Part shown: positions 45,030 through 53,314 of the stretch, in pieces
Layout of the letters: every line of letters begins with the position of its first letter
How positions within the stretch are numbered: position 1 is the stretch's first letter
Assembly: GCF_900177765.1 (NCBI RefSeq)
Contig: NZ_FXWI01000003.1
Span: forward strand, 558,001 to 622,000
DNA from: Agreia sp. VKM Ac-1783
Lineage (GTDB): Bacteria; Actinomycetota; Actinomycetes; Actinomycetales; Microbacteriaceae
Direction of reading: 5' to 3'
DNA: 64,000 nucleotides
Made by a program: the position numbers and the translations under genes
Notes under the pieces: model-generated
Told to the model about the DNA's origin: nothing
The model's input: only the letters and a program-made list of their open reading frames with translations
The model's database searches: none

Positions 45030-45035
45030 AGCCTA
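45030..45035 (-). promoter_or_regulatory. -10 box of tautomerase transcript
   Basis: Minus-strand TAGGCT, 7 nt before ATG 45022; divergent from the GNAT promoter 20 bp away. Confidence 0.5.
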
Positions 45036-45055
45036 TTGCGACCATTTCTGCTTCG

Positions 45056-45061
45056 TAGACT
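45056..45061 (+). promoter_or_regulatory. -10 box of leaderless GNAT transcript
   Basis: TAGACT, exactly 6 nt before ATG 45068. Confidence 0.6.
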
Positions 45062-45067
45062 GAAGAG

Positions 45068-45520
45068 ATGCCCGTGGTCTCTCTCGAATCTCCGCGCCGC
45101 GATGACGTGCTCACGCTTCTGCAGCAGGCCGACGACTTCGCCTTGGCGCTGTACCCGGCCGAGAACTATCACCGGCTCGACATCGACGACCTCGAGAAGG
45201 CAGACGTCGGGTTCTACGTCGCGAGAGAAGACGGTGAGGCGCTCGGCACGGCGGCGATCGTCGACAGGCACGACGGTTCGGCCGAGCTGAAGCGGATGTT
45301 CGTCACGGCGTCAGCGCGCGGGCTCGGCGTGGGCAGGGCGCTGATCGGCGCGGTCGAAGAGCACGCGCGCAATCGGGGCATCACTCTCATCCGGCTCGAG
45401 ACGGGGCTGCCCCAGACCGCGGCGATCGCCTTGTACGAGAGGTCGGGGTATCGCGCCATTCCCGCCTTCGGGCCGTACATCGGCGATCCCACGAGTTACT
45501 GCATGGAGAAGTCGCTCTAG
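45068..45520 (+). CDS. GNAT family acetyltransferase
   Basis: 150 aa. AELKRMFVTASARGLGVGRALIGAVEEHARNRGITLIRLETGLPQTAAIALYERSGYRAIPAFGPY has the acetyl-CoA loop (ARGLGVG) and the ALYERSGY motif. It is closest to small PaiA/YafP-like acetyltransferases. Substrate unknown. Leaderless, divergent from the tautomerase gene. Confidence 0.9.
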   Translation: MPVVSLESPRRDDVLTLLQQADDFALALYPAENYHRLDIDDLEKADVGFYVAREDGEALGTAAIVDRHDGSAELKRMFVTASARGLGVGRALIGAVEEHARNRGITLIRLETGLPQTAAIALYERSGYRAIPAFGPYIGDPTSYCMEKSL

Positions 45521-45551
45521 AAACGCGCGCAGCGCGCATCTATGGACGAGA

Positions 45552-45794
45552 TCAGTGCTCGGGGCAGTGCAGCTGCGTGCGCTCGCCCGAGCGGTCAATG
45601 GTGTGCAGCGCCATCGACATTCCGCAGAGCGGGCAGTGCGGGTCTGCCGGCGGAACGTACGGCTCTTCCTTGCGACCGATGCCCACCTGCGCTGGCCCGG
45701 TGAACGTGTAGACGATGCGGTTGAGGTTGTTGATGAACCCCGGCTTGCCGTCGAACGGGTTCATGGGGTTGGGCGTGCGGGCTTGCCTGGTCAA
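45552..45794 (-). CDS. Small zinc-ribbon-like protein
   Basis: 80 aa from TTG 45794, with GAGG upstream. The C-terminal half has CPLCGMSMALHTIDRSGERTQLHCPEH: Cys-x2-Cys and a distant Cys-x2-His that could bind one zinc. The N-terminus GKPGFINNLNRIVYTFTGPAQVGIG is polar. The pattern is conserved in related genomes (memory). Function unknown. Confidence 0.7.
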   Translation of the reverse strand: MTRQARTPNPMNPFDGKPGFINNLNRIVYTFTGPAQVGIGRKEEPYVPPADPHCPLCGMSMALHTIDRSGERTQLHCPEH

Positions 45795-45868
45795 CGGGGT
45801 TCCTCAGGTGCTGAGTGCTGCAATGATTAGTGCCCTAAGTATATCGCGGATCGGGAGAGTTCGGGGTG

Positions 45869-46786
45869 TCAGGCCCATGCGTCGTAGCCGTGATCGCCGG
45901 CCCGAATTCGTGAGCCGATCACGCCCGGCATCATGACGACCCCGTTGCCCATTCGAAGAGGCGCGTACGTCGTCGAGGCCGTCCATGTTCGACCGTCGGC
46001 CGATTCGACGACCGTCTCGAACTCGGTCGATTCCTCTCCACGGCGCACCTTTTCGTGAACCCGGCCCGCCGCCGCGGCCGCGAGCATCTCGCGCAGCTCG
46101 ACGGCGTGCTCCACGTCGGCATCGAGGGAGAATCGGCCTTCGCCCACCTTCACCGAGATGAGGTCGGAGTCGGCAGAGGTCGACCGTGCCCACGAGATGC
46201 CTGCTGCGCCCGCAGAGAGCGGTTCTATCGTCACGGCTGCGCCATCGTCTGATTGCTCGATCGTCGCAACAGACGAGTAGGCGGCCACCGCGTCGTCGGC
46301 GATCGTGTCGAGCAGACGACCCAGAGCATCGGCTCTCTGCTGCGCCGCGCGCTCCTTGTCGCGCGCCGCGCGCTCCGCGGCGGCACGACTCTCGTCGCTC
46401 ACAACGTACGCAGGCAGCGCCGTATCGTCGTCGAGGTCGATAAGAAGATGAAGATCTCCGAATCCACCGGTGTCGCGAGCATCGACCGCGTCGAGCTCAG
46501 CTGACGACGCGATCGCGTCTCCTCTTTCGAAGACAGGATGCGGGCCCGGTGTGCGGCGCCGTTCGTAGCTCACGCCGGTGATCTGGGCGACCGTGCCCGT
46601 CACCTCCCACTGCGGCACATCGGCGGGCGTCTGGCCGTGATGTTCCTCGAGAAACCGGGCCGGGGCATCCGGTGCGGTCTGGCCTGGATCGAGCGCGACG
46701 ATCGAGACCGTCGTCGTCTCGCCCCGCCTGAACGCCTTGCCGCAGCAGTGCTGTTCCCACCCTGAAACCACGACCTCGATGTGCAT
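45869..46786 (-). CDS. DUF6578 protein
   Basis: 305 aa. The N-terminal SGWEQHCCGKAFRRGETTTVSIVALDP and GTVAQITGVSYERRRTPGP match DUF6578, which has a Cys-Cys-Gly pair. The C-terminal part has ISVKVGEGRFSLDADVEHAVELREMLAAAAAGRVHEKVRRG. No catalytic motif. Possibly surface or envelope related; role unknown. Confidence 0.7.
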   Translation of the reverse strand: MHIEVVVSGWEQHCCGKAFRRGETTTVSIVALDPGQTAPDAPARFLEEHHGQTPADVPQWEVTGTVAQITGVSYERRRTPGPHPVFERGDAIASSAELDAVDARDTGGFGDLHLLIDLDDDTALPAYVVSDESRAAAERAARDKERAAQQRADALGRLLDTIADDAVAAYSSVATIEQSDDGAAVTIEPLSAGAAGISWARSTSADSDLISVKVGEGRFSLDADVEHAVELREMLAAAAAGRVHEKVRRGEESTEFETVVESADGRTWTASTTYAPLRMGNGVVMMPGVIGSRIRAGDHGYDAWA

Positions 46787-46843
46787 GTGCCCAGCCTAGA
46801 GAGCTTGCGCGCGGAGCCAGCCGCTGAAGCGAGAGAATCGTCG

Positions 46844-46849
46844 TAGTCT
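46844..46849 (+). promoter_or_regulatory. -10 box of a leaderless transcript
   Basis: TAGTCT, exactly 6 nt before ATG 46856. Confidence 0.6.
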
Positions 46850-46855
46850 GCTGGC

Positions 46856-47368
46856 ATGGATGAGATCCCCTCCGAGCAGGTGCGGCGCCTGGTGCGGCGC
46901 GCCGTCGAGTCGCTCGAGGCCCAGAACGTGCATGACGAGGCCCTGGGCGTCATGCGCGAGCCGCGTGGCTTCTCGGTGTTCAAGACCGCGCCGATGATCG
47001 TTCCCGCGGGCCGGGCATGGCGGCTCGGCGTGCTGCTGGTTGACCGCGAGGGAGGCGTCTACGAGACCGGCGATGTGACGCGGGCCATCGAGCCGCTCCG
47101 CGCGGTGACCAACCGGTCGGCCGAAGCCGAGGCGCGGCGCGATGACCGCAGGGCCGCCGCGCGTGGAAAGTTTCCCGAGGGGGAGGTCGTGAACCACCGC
47201 TATGCTCCGCTCGCCCTCGACGACGAGAGCCTCATTGCCGGATCCGGCCCCCTGGAGGTGCGCGACGGAATCGTCGTGGTGCATTGGGATCGATCGAGCC
47301 CCGGTCGAGGCGTCTCGCATCTCGACCGCTATCTGGCCGACCGGGTGAGCGTGCTCACGCTCGATTGA
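46856..47368 (+). CDS. Hypothetical protein
   Basis: 170 aa. Begins with a helix (SEQVRRLVRRAVESLEAQN), then a beta-rich region (GRAWRLGVLLVDREGGVYETGDVTR), a basic stretch EARRDDRRAAARGKFPEGE and the end HLDRYLADRVSVLTLD. Convergent with the SMP-30 gene. I recognise no family. Confidence 0.65.
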   Translation: MDEIPSEQVRRLVRRAVESLEAQNVHDEALGVMREPRGFSVFKTAPMIVPAGRAWRLGVLLVDREGGVYETGDVTRAIEPLRAVTNRSAEAEARRDDRRAAARGKFPEGEVVNHRYAPLALDDESLIAGSGPLEVRDGIVVVHWDRSSPGRGVSHLDRYLADRVSVLTLD

Positions 47369-47371
47369 CCC

Positions 47372-48289
47372 TCAGCGCTGGATGGCGCCGAGGTCGGGTC
47401 CCGCACCGGGTAGAGGCGCCTCGAGCCACGGGGTGGCCGGCAGGCCTCGCGCATCGGAGGGCGCGCTGAACAGCCCGCCCGCTTCGGGCCAGCGCATCCG
47501 CTCTGCATCGTCGAGGTCGCGCGATGCGCTCGTGATGATGAGGCGGTCGAGCGCGGGCCCGGCGAACGCGACGCTCGACGAGTGCGGGGGCGGGATGCGT
47601 GCCCCGAGATCTGCGAGTTCGTCGCCTCGGTCGTCGAAGACTCGAACGCCGTGGCCGCCCCAGATGGCGACCCACAGCCGGCCCGACGCGTCGATTGTGA
47701 GTCCGTCCGGGTAAACACCCTCGTCGAACACGATGAACGGCTCGCGCTCACCCACGAGTTCTGCGCCGTAACTTCGGCGGTAGATGGTGCCCGCGTCGGT
47801 GTCGGTGGAGTAGAAGACCGTGCCATCGGGCGACCATCCGAGGCCGTTGCTGAGGCCGAGACCACCGTCGAGCACCGTGAGTTCGCCGGAGCTCTCGAGG
47901 CGAAGCAGCACGTTGTCGTTCGCGTCACCCGAGAGCGTGAGTGATCCCACGACGAGCCTGCCCTGCGGGTCGATCGAGCCGTCGTTCAACCTCTGGTGTT
48001 CTGGAATCAGCTCGGCACTGCGTGCCACTGAGCCGTCGGTGTGCACGATCGCCAGGCAGCGGGTCAGGGCCACCAGCATGCGGCCGTCGTCGAGCGGGAT
48101 GGCGCAGCCCACGTACTCGCCCAGCTCGGTGCGGTTGATCACACTGATGTGCCCGCGCTCGTCGAGCTCGCCGCGCAGCACGAGCCCGGCTTCGATGTCG
48201 ATCCATACAAGGGTCTCGCTCGCGGCGTGCCAGACAGGACCCTCGCTCAACACATAACTCGGCGTACCGGCGGGCTGGGCTGTAATCAT
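47372..48289 (-). CDS. SMP-30/gluconolactonase family protein
   Basis: 305 aa from ATG 48289. A six-bladed beta-propeller: LSEGPVWHAASETLVWIDIEAGLVLR (metal-site Glu), GRMLVALTRCLAIV, RLNDGSIDPQGRLVVGSL (Asn-Asp), LSNGLGWSPDGTVFYSTDTDAGTIYR (Asn), and VYPDGLTIDASGRLWVAIWGG (Asp). These are the Ca2+/Zn2+ ligands of the family. It hydrolyses a sugar lactone; the overlapping MocA gene may supply it. Confidence 0.9.
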   Translation of the reverse strand: MITAQPAGTPSYVLSEGPVWHAASETLVWIDIEAGLVLRGELDERGHISVINRTELGEYVGCAIPLDDGRMLVALTRCLAIVHTDGSVARSAELIPEHQRLNDGSIDPQGRLVVGSLTLSGDANDNVLLRLESSGELTVLDGGLGLSNGLGWSPDGTVFYSTDTDAGTIYRRSYGAELVGEREPFIVFDEGVYPDGLTIDASGRLWVAIWGGHGVRVFDDRGDELADLGARIPPPHSSSVAFAGPALDRLIITSASRDLDDAERMRWPEAGGLFSAPSDARGLPATPWLEAPLPGAGPDLGAIQR

Positions 48290-49263
48290 CGGCCGCGCTC
48301 GAATCCTGCGGCGGCGTAGATCGAGTCGATGGCCTGCATCTGCGCGACCGAGTCCTCGCCCTCGGTGAGCAGCTTCTCGCCGGTTGCGAGGCCGTCGACA
48401 ATGGCAGCGAGCTGGTGGTCGTATGTCTCGAGCCCGGCGACGGTCCAATTGCGGGCGATGCCGTCGCGCGTCTCGCTGACGTAGTGACCCTTTGACGGAA
48501 ACACCAGGTTGTCGACATGCAACGTAGCCAGCGTGCCGACTACATCGAGCGAGGAGTTGAGCTCTGCACCGTCGACCATGCTGCAGGTCATGCGCGCCGT
48601 CGCTCCCGAGGCGAAGCGCAGCGAGGCGTCCATGCTGAGATCGGCGCCGAGCGCATTGACCGTGGCCGTCGCATCCAGAACCTCGGGCTCGTCGGCCATC
48701 AGCGCCCGCAGCCAGTGCACGGGGTAGCAGCCCAGATCCATCAGCGACCCGCCGCCCACGGCCGGGTCGTGCCTGATCGACGCGGGGTCGAAAGGTATGG
48801 ATGCGGTGAAGTCGGCGTGTGCGGACACGATCTCGCCGAGACGCCCGGATGCGACGACGCGGTCGATCTCTGCGCTCAGCGGGTGATACCGATCGTGAAA
48901 GGCCTCGATGAGGCGCAGGCCGGTGTCGCTGGCGGCAGTGGTCATCAGTCGAGCCTCGTCGGCCGACATCGCAAAGGGCTTCTCGCACAGAACGTTCTTG
49001 CCGGCCTCGAGTGCGGCGATCGACCAGCGCGCGTGCTCAGACGGAGGCAGCGCGTTGTAGACGAGGTCGATGTCGGGGTCGGCGAGCAGCTGCTCGTAGC
49101 CACCGTACGAGCGGGGGATCGATTGCGTCGCGGCGTAGGCGCTCGCGGAGGACGCGCTTCTGGATGCGACGGCCGCGATCTCGACGTCGTCGCGCCGACG
49201 GGCCGGAGTGATGATGGCGTTGGGGGCGATCCCGGCTGCGCCGAGGATTCCGATTCTGAGCAT
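48286..49263 (-). CDS. Gfo/Idh/MocA family oxidoreductase
   Basis: 325 aa. RIGILGAAGIAPNAIITPARR is the NAD(P) site (GxxGxA) and VLCEKPFAMSADEA the EKP motif with catalytic Lys. GGGSLMDLGCYPVHWLRALM holds the conserved GG...D..xxH active-site segment, DPAVGGGSLMDLG. It oxidises a sugar or cyclitol; its stop overlaps the lactonase ATG (ATGA), so a sugar acid pathway is likely. Confidence 0.91.
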   Translation of the reverse strand: MLRIGILGAAGIAPNAIITPARRRDDVEIAAVASRSASSASAYAATQSIPRSYGGYEQLLADPDIDLVYNALPPSEHARWSIAALEAGKNVLCEKPFAMSADEARLMTTAASDTGLRLIEAFHDRYHPLSAEIDRVVASGRLGEIVSAHADFTASIPFDPASIRHDPAVGGGSLMDLGCYPVHWLRALMADEPEVLDATATVNALGADLSMDASLRFASGATARMTCSMVDGAELNSSLDVVGTLATLHVDNLVFPSKGHYVSETRDGIARNWTVAGLETYDHQLAAIVDGLATGEKLLTEGEDSVAQMQAIDSIYAAAGFERGR

Positions 49264-49303
49264 GCAACCAGAGTGCCATGCTCAAAGCCCGACGGGCGAG
49301 CGG

Positions 49304-50092
49304 CTAGACGCCCAGCGCGTTGAGCGAGTCGTCGACGATGGTGAGGCCCTCGAGACCGGGGAGGCCGCTGATTGCGGTGTCGATCTTGCGGGCGGCCTTG
49401 CGGCCTTCGACGCCACCCATGAGGTGACCCATCACGTGTTTGACCTCGTTCTTCTCCATGATGCTGGAGCCGACGGGAGCCCAGAAGTTGCTCAGGGCGA
49501 ACCGGGCGAACTTCTGCGCCTTCGTGCTCTTCGCCAGACGCTCGCGCGCCTGCGACGTGTAGAACGCCACGTGCCGTGCCTCTTGCTTCGCGATGCGCTT
49601 CAGCAGCTCGGCGAGCACGGGGTCTTCTTCGAGCGCGGCCATGCGGTTGTAGGCGGTGATCGCCGACCACTCGTTGGCAGCGCCCCATGCCATGTGCACG
49701 GCGACGAAGTCTGCGCCGACGACCTTGCCGATCACGGACTGCTTGATGGGGTCGAGCTTGTCGCGCCAGCCGAGTTTGAGGCGCTTGGCCTTGAGCTCGT
49801 CGAAGTCGACGCTGATTCCGTGGATTCCCAGAACGGTGGCCAAGGCCTCGCCGTGCCAGAACTCCTCGCGATTCCACATCGTCATGAACGCGCCCATCTC
49901 GGCCTCTTTGTGCGAGGGCGTGGTGAGCAGGTCGCGGGTGTAGCAGACGGTGTGATATTCCACGTCGGCCATATAGCGCAGGGTGCGCAAAGAGCCCTCG
50001 GGCAGGGGGTGCTCGCGGAAACGCTCGAGATCGAGGTCGTCCCAGTTCACGCTGACCGAAGTGGCCGTGTATTTGTCTACGTCGAATGCCAT
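49304..50092 (-). CDS. Ferritin-like diiron protein A (complete ligand set)
   Basis: 262 aa from ATG 50092. Four-helix diiron pattern: E45 (ADVEYH), E77-x2-H80 (EEFWHGEAL), E141 (NEWSAITAY) and E171-x2-H174 (KQEARHVAFY). This order, E...ExxH...E...ExxH, is that of acyl-ACP desaturase/ribonucleotide-reductase-like diiron oxidases. It lies next to an acyl reductase and close to an AGPS homologue, so it may desaturate an alkyl or acyl chain, possibly forming a vinyl ether. It has a paralogue encoded two genes upstream. Confidence 0.8.
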   Translation of the reverse strand: MAFDVDKYTATSVSVNWDDLDLERFREHPLPEGSLRTLRYMADVEYHTVCYTRDLLTTPSHKEAEMGAFMTMWNREEFWHGEALATVLGIHGISVDFDELKAKRLKLGWRDKLDPIKQSVIGKVVGADFVAVHMAWGAANEWSAITAYNRMAALEEDPVLAELLKRIAKQEARHVAFYTSQARERLAKSTKAQKFARFALSNFWAPVGSSIMEKNEVKHVMGHLMGGVEGRKAARKIDTAISGLPGLEGLTIVDDSLNALGV

Positions 50093-50099
50093 GGTGTGA

Positions 50100-50115
50100 G
50101 GAGAGTTTACTCTCC
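50100..50115. promoter_or_regulatory. Perfect 7-bp inverted repeat with -10 box
   Basis: GGAGAGTAAACTCTCC on the minus strand: 7-bp arms, 2-nt centre. It spans the reductase stop codon (TAA) and contains TAAACT, a -10 box for the ferritin-like gene A. Possible operator. Confidence 0.35.
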
Positions 50116-52428
50116 GGTTCCCTTCGCGAATTGCGGCAGGGCGGATGCTCCGCGGGTGCCGCGTTTCCAGTTGTGGATGCTCCATCTTCTTCGGAGCGCC
50201 TCGCGAGAAAGATTGGTGTCGGGGTTGATGGCGGTGGGGTTGCCGAGCAGCTGAAGCCACACGAGATCGGAGTGGCTGTCGCCGTAGCCGTACGACTTCG
50301 ACAGATCCATGCCATGCGTCTCTGCGTAGCGCCGCAACCAGGCAGCCCGCGCCTCGTCGACCAGAGGCGGCTGCGCGAGGTAGCCGGTCAGTATGCCGTC
50401 GCGCTCATGCATCGATCCGGCGACGACGTCATCGAAGAGCGCCGTCAGCGGCGAGGCCAGGATGCCGATGGATCCGGTGACGAGAACGGTGCGGTGACCG
50501 GCGGCGCGGTGTTCCTCTATGCGCGCGATCGCCGAAGGCATCGTGTGCCGTAGCAGCGTCTCGCGGTAGCCGCCAGAGACGACCTTCTCGAGCCGCTTCG
50601 CGGGCATGCCGCTGTAGCGACGCAGGAACGCGCGGATGAACTCGCCGCGGTCGCGGTGCTCCGCCTTCAGATAGCCGGGAAGCGACGTGAGAAGGCTCGC
50701 GACCTCGCTGGGCCATGCGGCCTTGCGGAAGCCCGCCGAGCGCACCCAGAGGTACTGCTCGACGATGTTGGAGTCGACGACCGTGCCCTCGAAGTCGAAG
50801 ACGGCGAGCACGTCGCTGCGCTGCGGAAGCGCCTTCGCGACCCGTTCCGACGCCGCCGGGCGCAGAGCGAACGCCCGGGTCAGCGCTGTGATCGACGGGA
50901 AGTGCACCTTCTGCAGGTAGTCCTCCCAGTCGATCGCGGTCACGTCGAATCCGATGTCGTCGCGTAACTCGGCGGGCAGTGCGTTGTGCAGCGCCCGGGT
51001 GTTGCGGTCGTCGAAGATGATCTCGGTCTGCACGTAGGCGCGGTAGAGCTCGACGAAGGTGCGCAGGTTCTCGAGGTCGTCTTTGCGCTTCAGGGCTTTC
51101 TTGACGTGCACGCGGGTGCGCTCGGTCGAGGGCAGGCGCTCGAGGGCCCTTTCGAGCCGTGCGTTCCAGATCTCCTGGTTGTGCAGCACTCGGTCGACCT
51201 TGCGGGTTCCCGGGAAGGTCCAGTACGGAACCTCGATGTGACCGTCGTTCTCGTGCGGCAGCGGAGTGGCCGTGAAGAACTCGTTCATGTTGGTGAACAT
51301 GCGGTGGATCGGCAGCGGATTCCGGGCGCCGGAACTCACGTGGTAGTACGCAGAGTCGACTTCTGCATCCGCCTCAGCCGGGTTCGCGGCGACAGCGAGG
51401 ATGACGTTGACCACGTAGTCGACGGGGATCACGTCGAGCACGGTGTCGGGCAGGGCCGGGAACTGCGTCAGGTTGCCGCGGGCGTAGGCGAGAACAAGGG
51501 GATCGGCCACCTTGAACCCGTCGATCCACCCGGGGTACGGGTGGCGCAGCGCGCTCTCGATGATGGCCGGGCGCACGACCGACAGGCGGTGACCGGTGTC
51601 ACGCCACAGCTCTTCCGCCGCCCGCTCGGCGAACGACTTCGTGAGCGTGTAGACGTCGGTCCAGCCGAGACTCTGGGCGCGGCTCCGCCCGTAGTCGACG
51701 AGGCGTTCGCGCACCCACTCGACGCGTCCGTTCTCGGCGGCGGTGGCCACAGCCTGCGGGCCTTCCTTGCCGTGGACGACGCGTGCGTCGTGCATGAACG
51801 TTCGCAGCGTCTCGGGCTGGCGCGATGCCATCTCGACCCGCACCCGGGCATCCCGAGCGGCAGTGAGCTCTGCACGCCAGTCGACCTCGTGCTTGAGTCG
51901 CCCCTCGGGAACGATGCCCTTGCGCAGCCCGCCGACGTAAGCCGTCGACACGTGCACCACGTGCGGGTCGCCGCCGGATTCGGCCAGGGCCGTGTAGAGA
52001 GCGATCGCACCGCCGAGGTTCGTCTCGAAGGCCTGATCGATGGGCGGGTCGAACGACACGGTGGATGCGCTGTGGATCACGACGTCGAGATCGGCCGGCA
52101 GCGGCGGAACGTTGGCGAGGTCGCCCGGAATCACGCGCAGCCGCTCGCGCACGGCGCGCTCGACCTCTTCTTCGCCGACGCGCTCGCGCCACGGGCCGAA
52201 CACGGGCTTGCGCAACAGGGTGCGCAGACGGTCGTCGGCGGTGGTGCTGCCCTTGGTGCGGATGAGCAGCGAGATCGTGGTCGCCGGATGCGATGAGAGC
52301 AGCCGTTCGACGATCGCCTGGCCGACGAAACCTGTTCCTCCCGTGATGAAGACGTGGGCGTCGCCGAGATCGGAGGACGCAGTCCATGACAGCGCCTCGC
52401 TCACGGTGCTGGCCACCGCGTCGCTCAC
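50107..52428 (-). CDS. Fatty acyl reductase fused to HAD-IB domain
   Basis: 773 aa from GTG 52428, whose GTGA overlaps the upstream stop. Residues ~20-420 form an extended SDR/thioester-reductase domain: FITGGTGFVGQAIVERLL (NADPH site) and DVYTLTKSFAE (YxxxK). The domain matches fatty acyl-CoA/ACP reductases that make fatty alcohols. Residues ~540-770 are a HAD-IB domain: FDFEGTVVDSN (second acid of DxDxT is Glu), VTGSIGI and YGYGDSHSDLVWL. The Glu may reduce phosphatase activity. Product: probably a fatty alcohol for ether-lipid synthesis by the neighbouring AGPS homologue. Confidence 0.82.
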   Translation of the reverse strand: MSDAVASTVSEALSWTASSDLGDAHVFITGGTGFVGQAIVERLLSSHPATTISLLIRTKGSTTADDRLRTLLRKPVFGPWRERVGEEEVERAVRERLRVIPGDLANVPPLPADLDVVIHSASTVSFDPPIDQAFETNLGGAIALYTALAESGGDPHVVHVSTAYVGGLRKGIVPEGRLKHEVDWRAELTAARDARVRVEMASRQPETLRTFMHDARVVHGKEGPQAVATAAENGRVEWVRERLVDYGRSRAQSLGWTDVYTLTKSFAERAAEELWRDTGHRLSVVRPAIIESALRHPYPGWIDGFKVADPLVLAYARGNLTQFPALPDTVLDVIPVDYVVNVILAVAANPAEADAEVDSAYYHVSSGARNPLPIHRMFTNMNEFFTATPLPHENDGHIEVPYWTFPGTRKVDRVLHNQEIWNARLERALERLPSTERTRVHVKKALKRKDDLENLRTFVELYRAYVQTEIIFDDRNTRALHNALPAELRDDIGFDVTAIDWEDYLQKVHFPSITALTRAFALRPAASERVAKALPQRSDVLAVFDFEGTVVDSNIVEQYLWVRSAGFRKAAWPSEVASLLTSLPGYLKAEHRDRGEFIRAFLRRYSGMPAKRLEKVVSGGYRETLLRHTMPSAIARIEEHRAAGHRTVLVTGSIGILASPLTALFDDVVAGSMHERDGILTGYLAQPPLVDEARAAWLRRYAETHGMDLSKSYGYGDSHSDLVWLQLLGNPTAINPDTNLSREALRRRWSIHNWKRGTRGASALPQFAKGTGE

Positions 52429-53243
52429 GATCGCAGCTTTCGGGCGACGGCGTCGCCGGTCTGCGGGGTCAGGCCGGGAAGTTCTGCCACTCTGTTTCCG
52501 ATCGTGGTTGCGCGCTGGAGTCCGTCGGCACCGCCGAAGACGATCTGTTCGAAGAAGGTTCTGTCTGCGTCTGAGCGATCGACCGCGCCGATCGGCCACG
52601 CTGCGTGGGAGAGCTGGCTCGTCGCCTGTTTGACGGTCTTGGCCGACTCGGCGAGGCGGCGATGAGCTTCTTCGGCGAAGAACGACTCGTGCCGGGCCTT
52701 GATGCCGCGGATGGTATCGAGTGTCGCGCTGAGCGTCGGGTGCCCGGCCACAGCATCCAGTCGTTCGTAGGCCGTGGCCATGACCCACTCGTCGATGAGG
52801 CCGGCCGTCATATGCACACCGGTGAGCGGCACGCCCTGGCCCATGGCCAGGATGGCGCGTCGGATCGGCCCGCGGCGCTCGGCCGACTCGGAGCGGTCGG
52901 AGCGCGGCGTGCCCTCGTCGCCCACCTGCGCGCCGATGCTGCCGTTGGCTCCGAGGATCTGGTCGATCGCGTCGGCGATCCAGAACTTCTCGAAGGCCCA
53001 TGTCACGAGAAACGCGGTGACTCGAGCGTCTTTGTGGGTGGCCGTCACGAGGAGGTTGCGCAGTTGCTCCATGGTCGCGCTCTCGAGTCGACCGAGGTAG
53101 CGCAGCAGATGAACCGCCTCGGGCGAGAGCTGAGAGGCCTCGTAGCCCTCGAGCTGGAGCTCGGGGCGCAGTGTGCCGCGGGCAGTGCTGGCGAACGCCC
53201 GCACGTCGAACCGCGCACTCGAAGCTGCGTCTGTGGATGTCAT
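52425..53243 (-). CDS. Ferritin-like protein B (degenerate ligand set)
   Basis: 272 aa from ATG 53243. It is a paralogue of ferritin-like protein A: LTGVHMTAGLIDEWVMATAYERLDAVAGHPTLSATLDTIRGIKARHESFF aligns with the corresponding segment of A. Aligned ligands: E54 kept, E77 to K86, H80 to I89, E141 to E152 kept, E171 to K182, H174 to H185 kept. With three of six ligands lost, it should not hold a normal diiron site and may serve as a structural partner of A. Its stop overlaps the acyl reductase GTG. Confidence 0.72.
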   Translation of the reverse strand: MTSTDAASSARFDVRAFASTARGTLRPELQLEGYEASQLSPEAVHLLRYLGRLESATMEQLRNLLVTATHKDARVTAFLVTWAFEKFWIADAIDQILGANGSIGAQVGDEGTPRSDRSESAERRGPIRRAILAMGQGVPLTGVHMTAGLIDEWVMATAYERLDAVAGHPTLSATLDTIRGIKARHESFFAEEAHRRLAESAKTVKQATSQLSHAAWPIGAVDRSDADRTFFEQIVFGGADGLQRATTIGNRVAELPGLTPQTGDAVARKLRS

Positions 53244-53302
53244 GAAAGCCCTGCCGACTGGTCGAAAACCTGCGTGCGTAAACGACGCCGTGAAGAGCAG
53301 AC

Positions 53303-53308
53303 TAACCT
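53303..53308 (+). promoter_or_regulatory. -10 box of leaderless ether-lipid operon transcript
   Basis: TAACCT, exactly 6 nt before ATG 53315, at the divergent promoter region between the two ether-lipid operons. It also forms part of a right half-site matching CTWACCTWA (53302-53310) of the DtxR consensus. Confidence 0.6.
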
Positions 53309-53314
53309 AACCCC

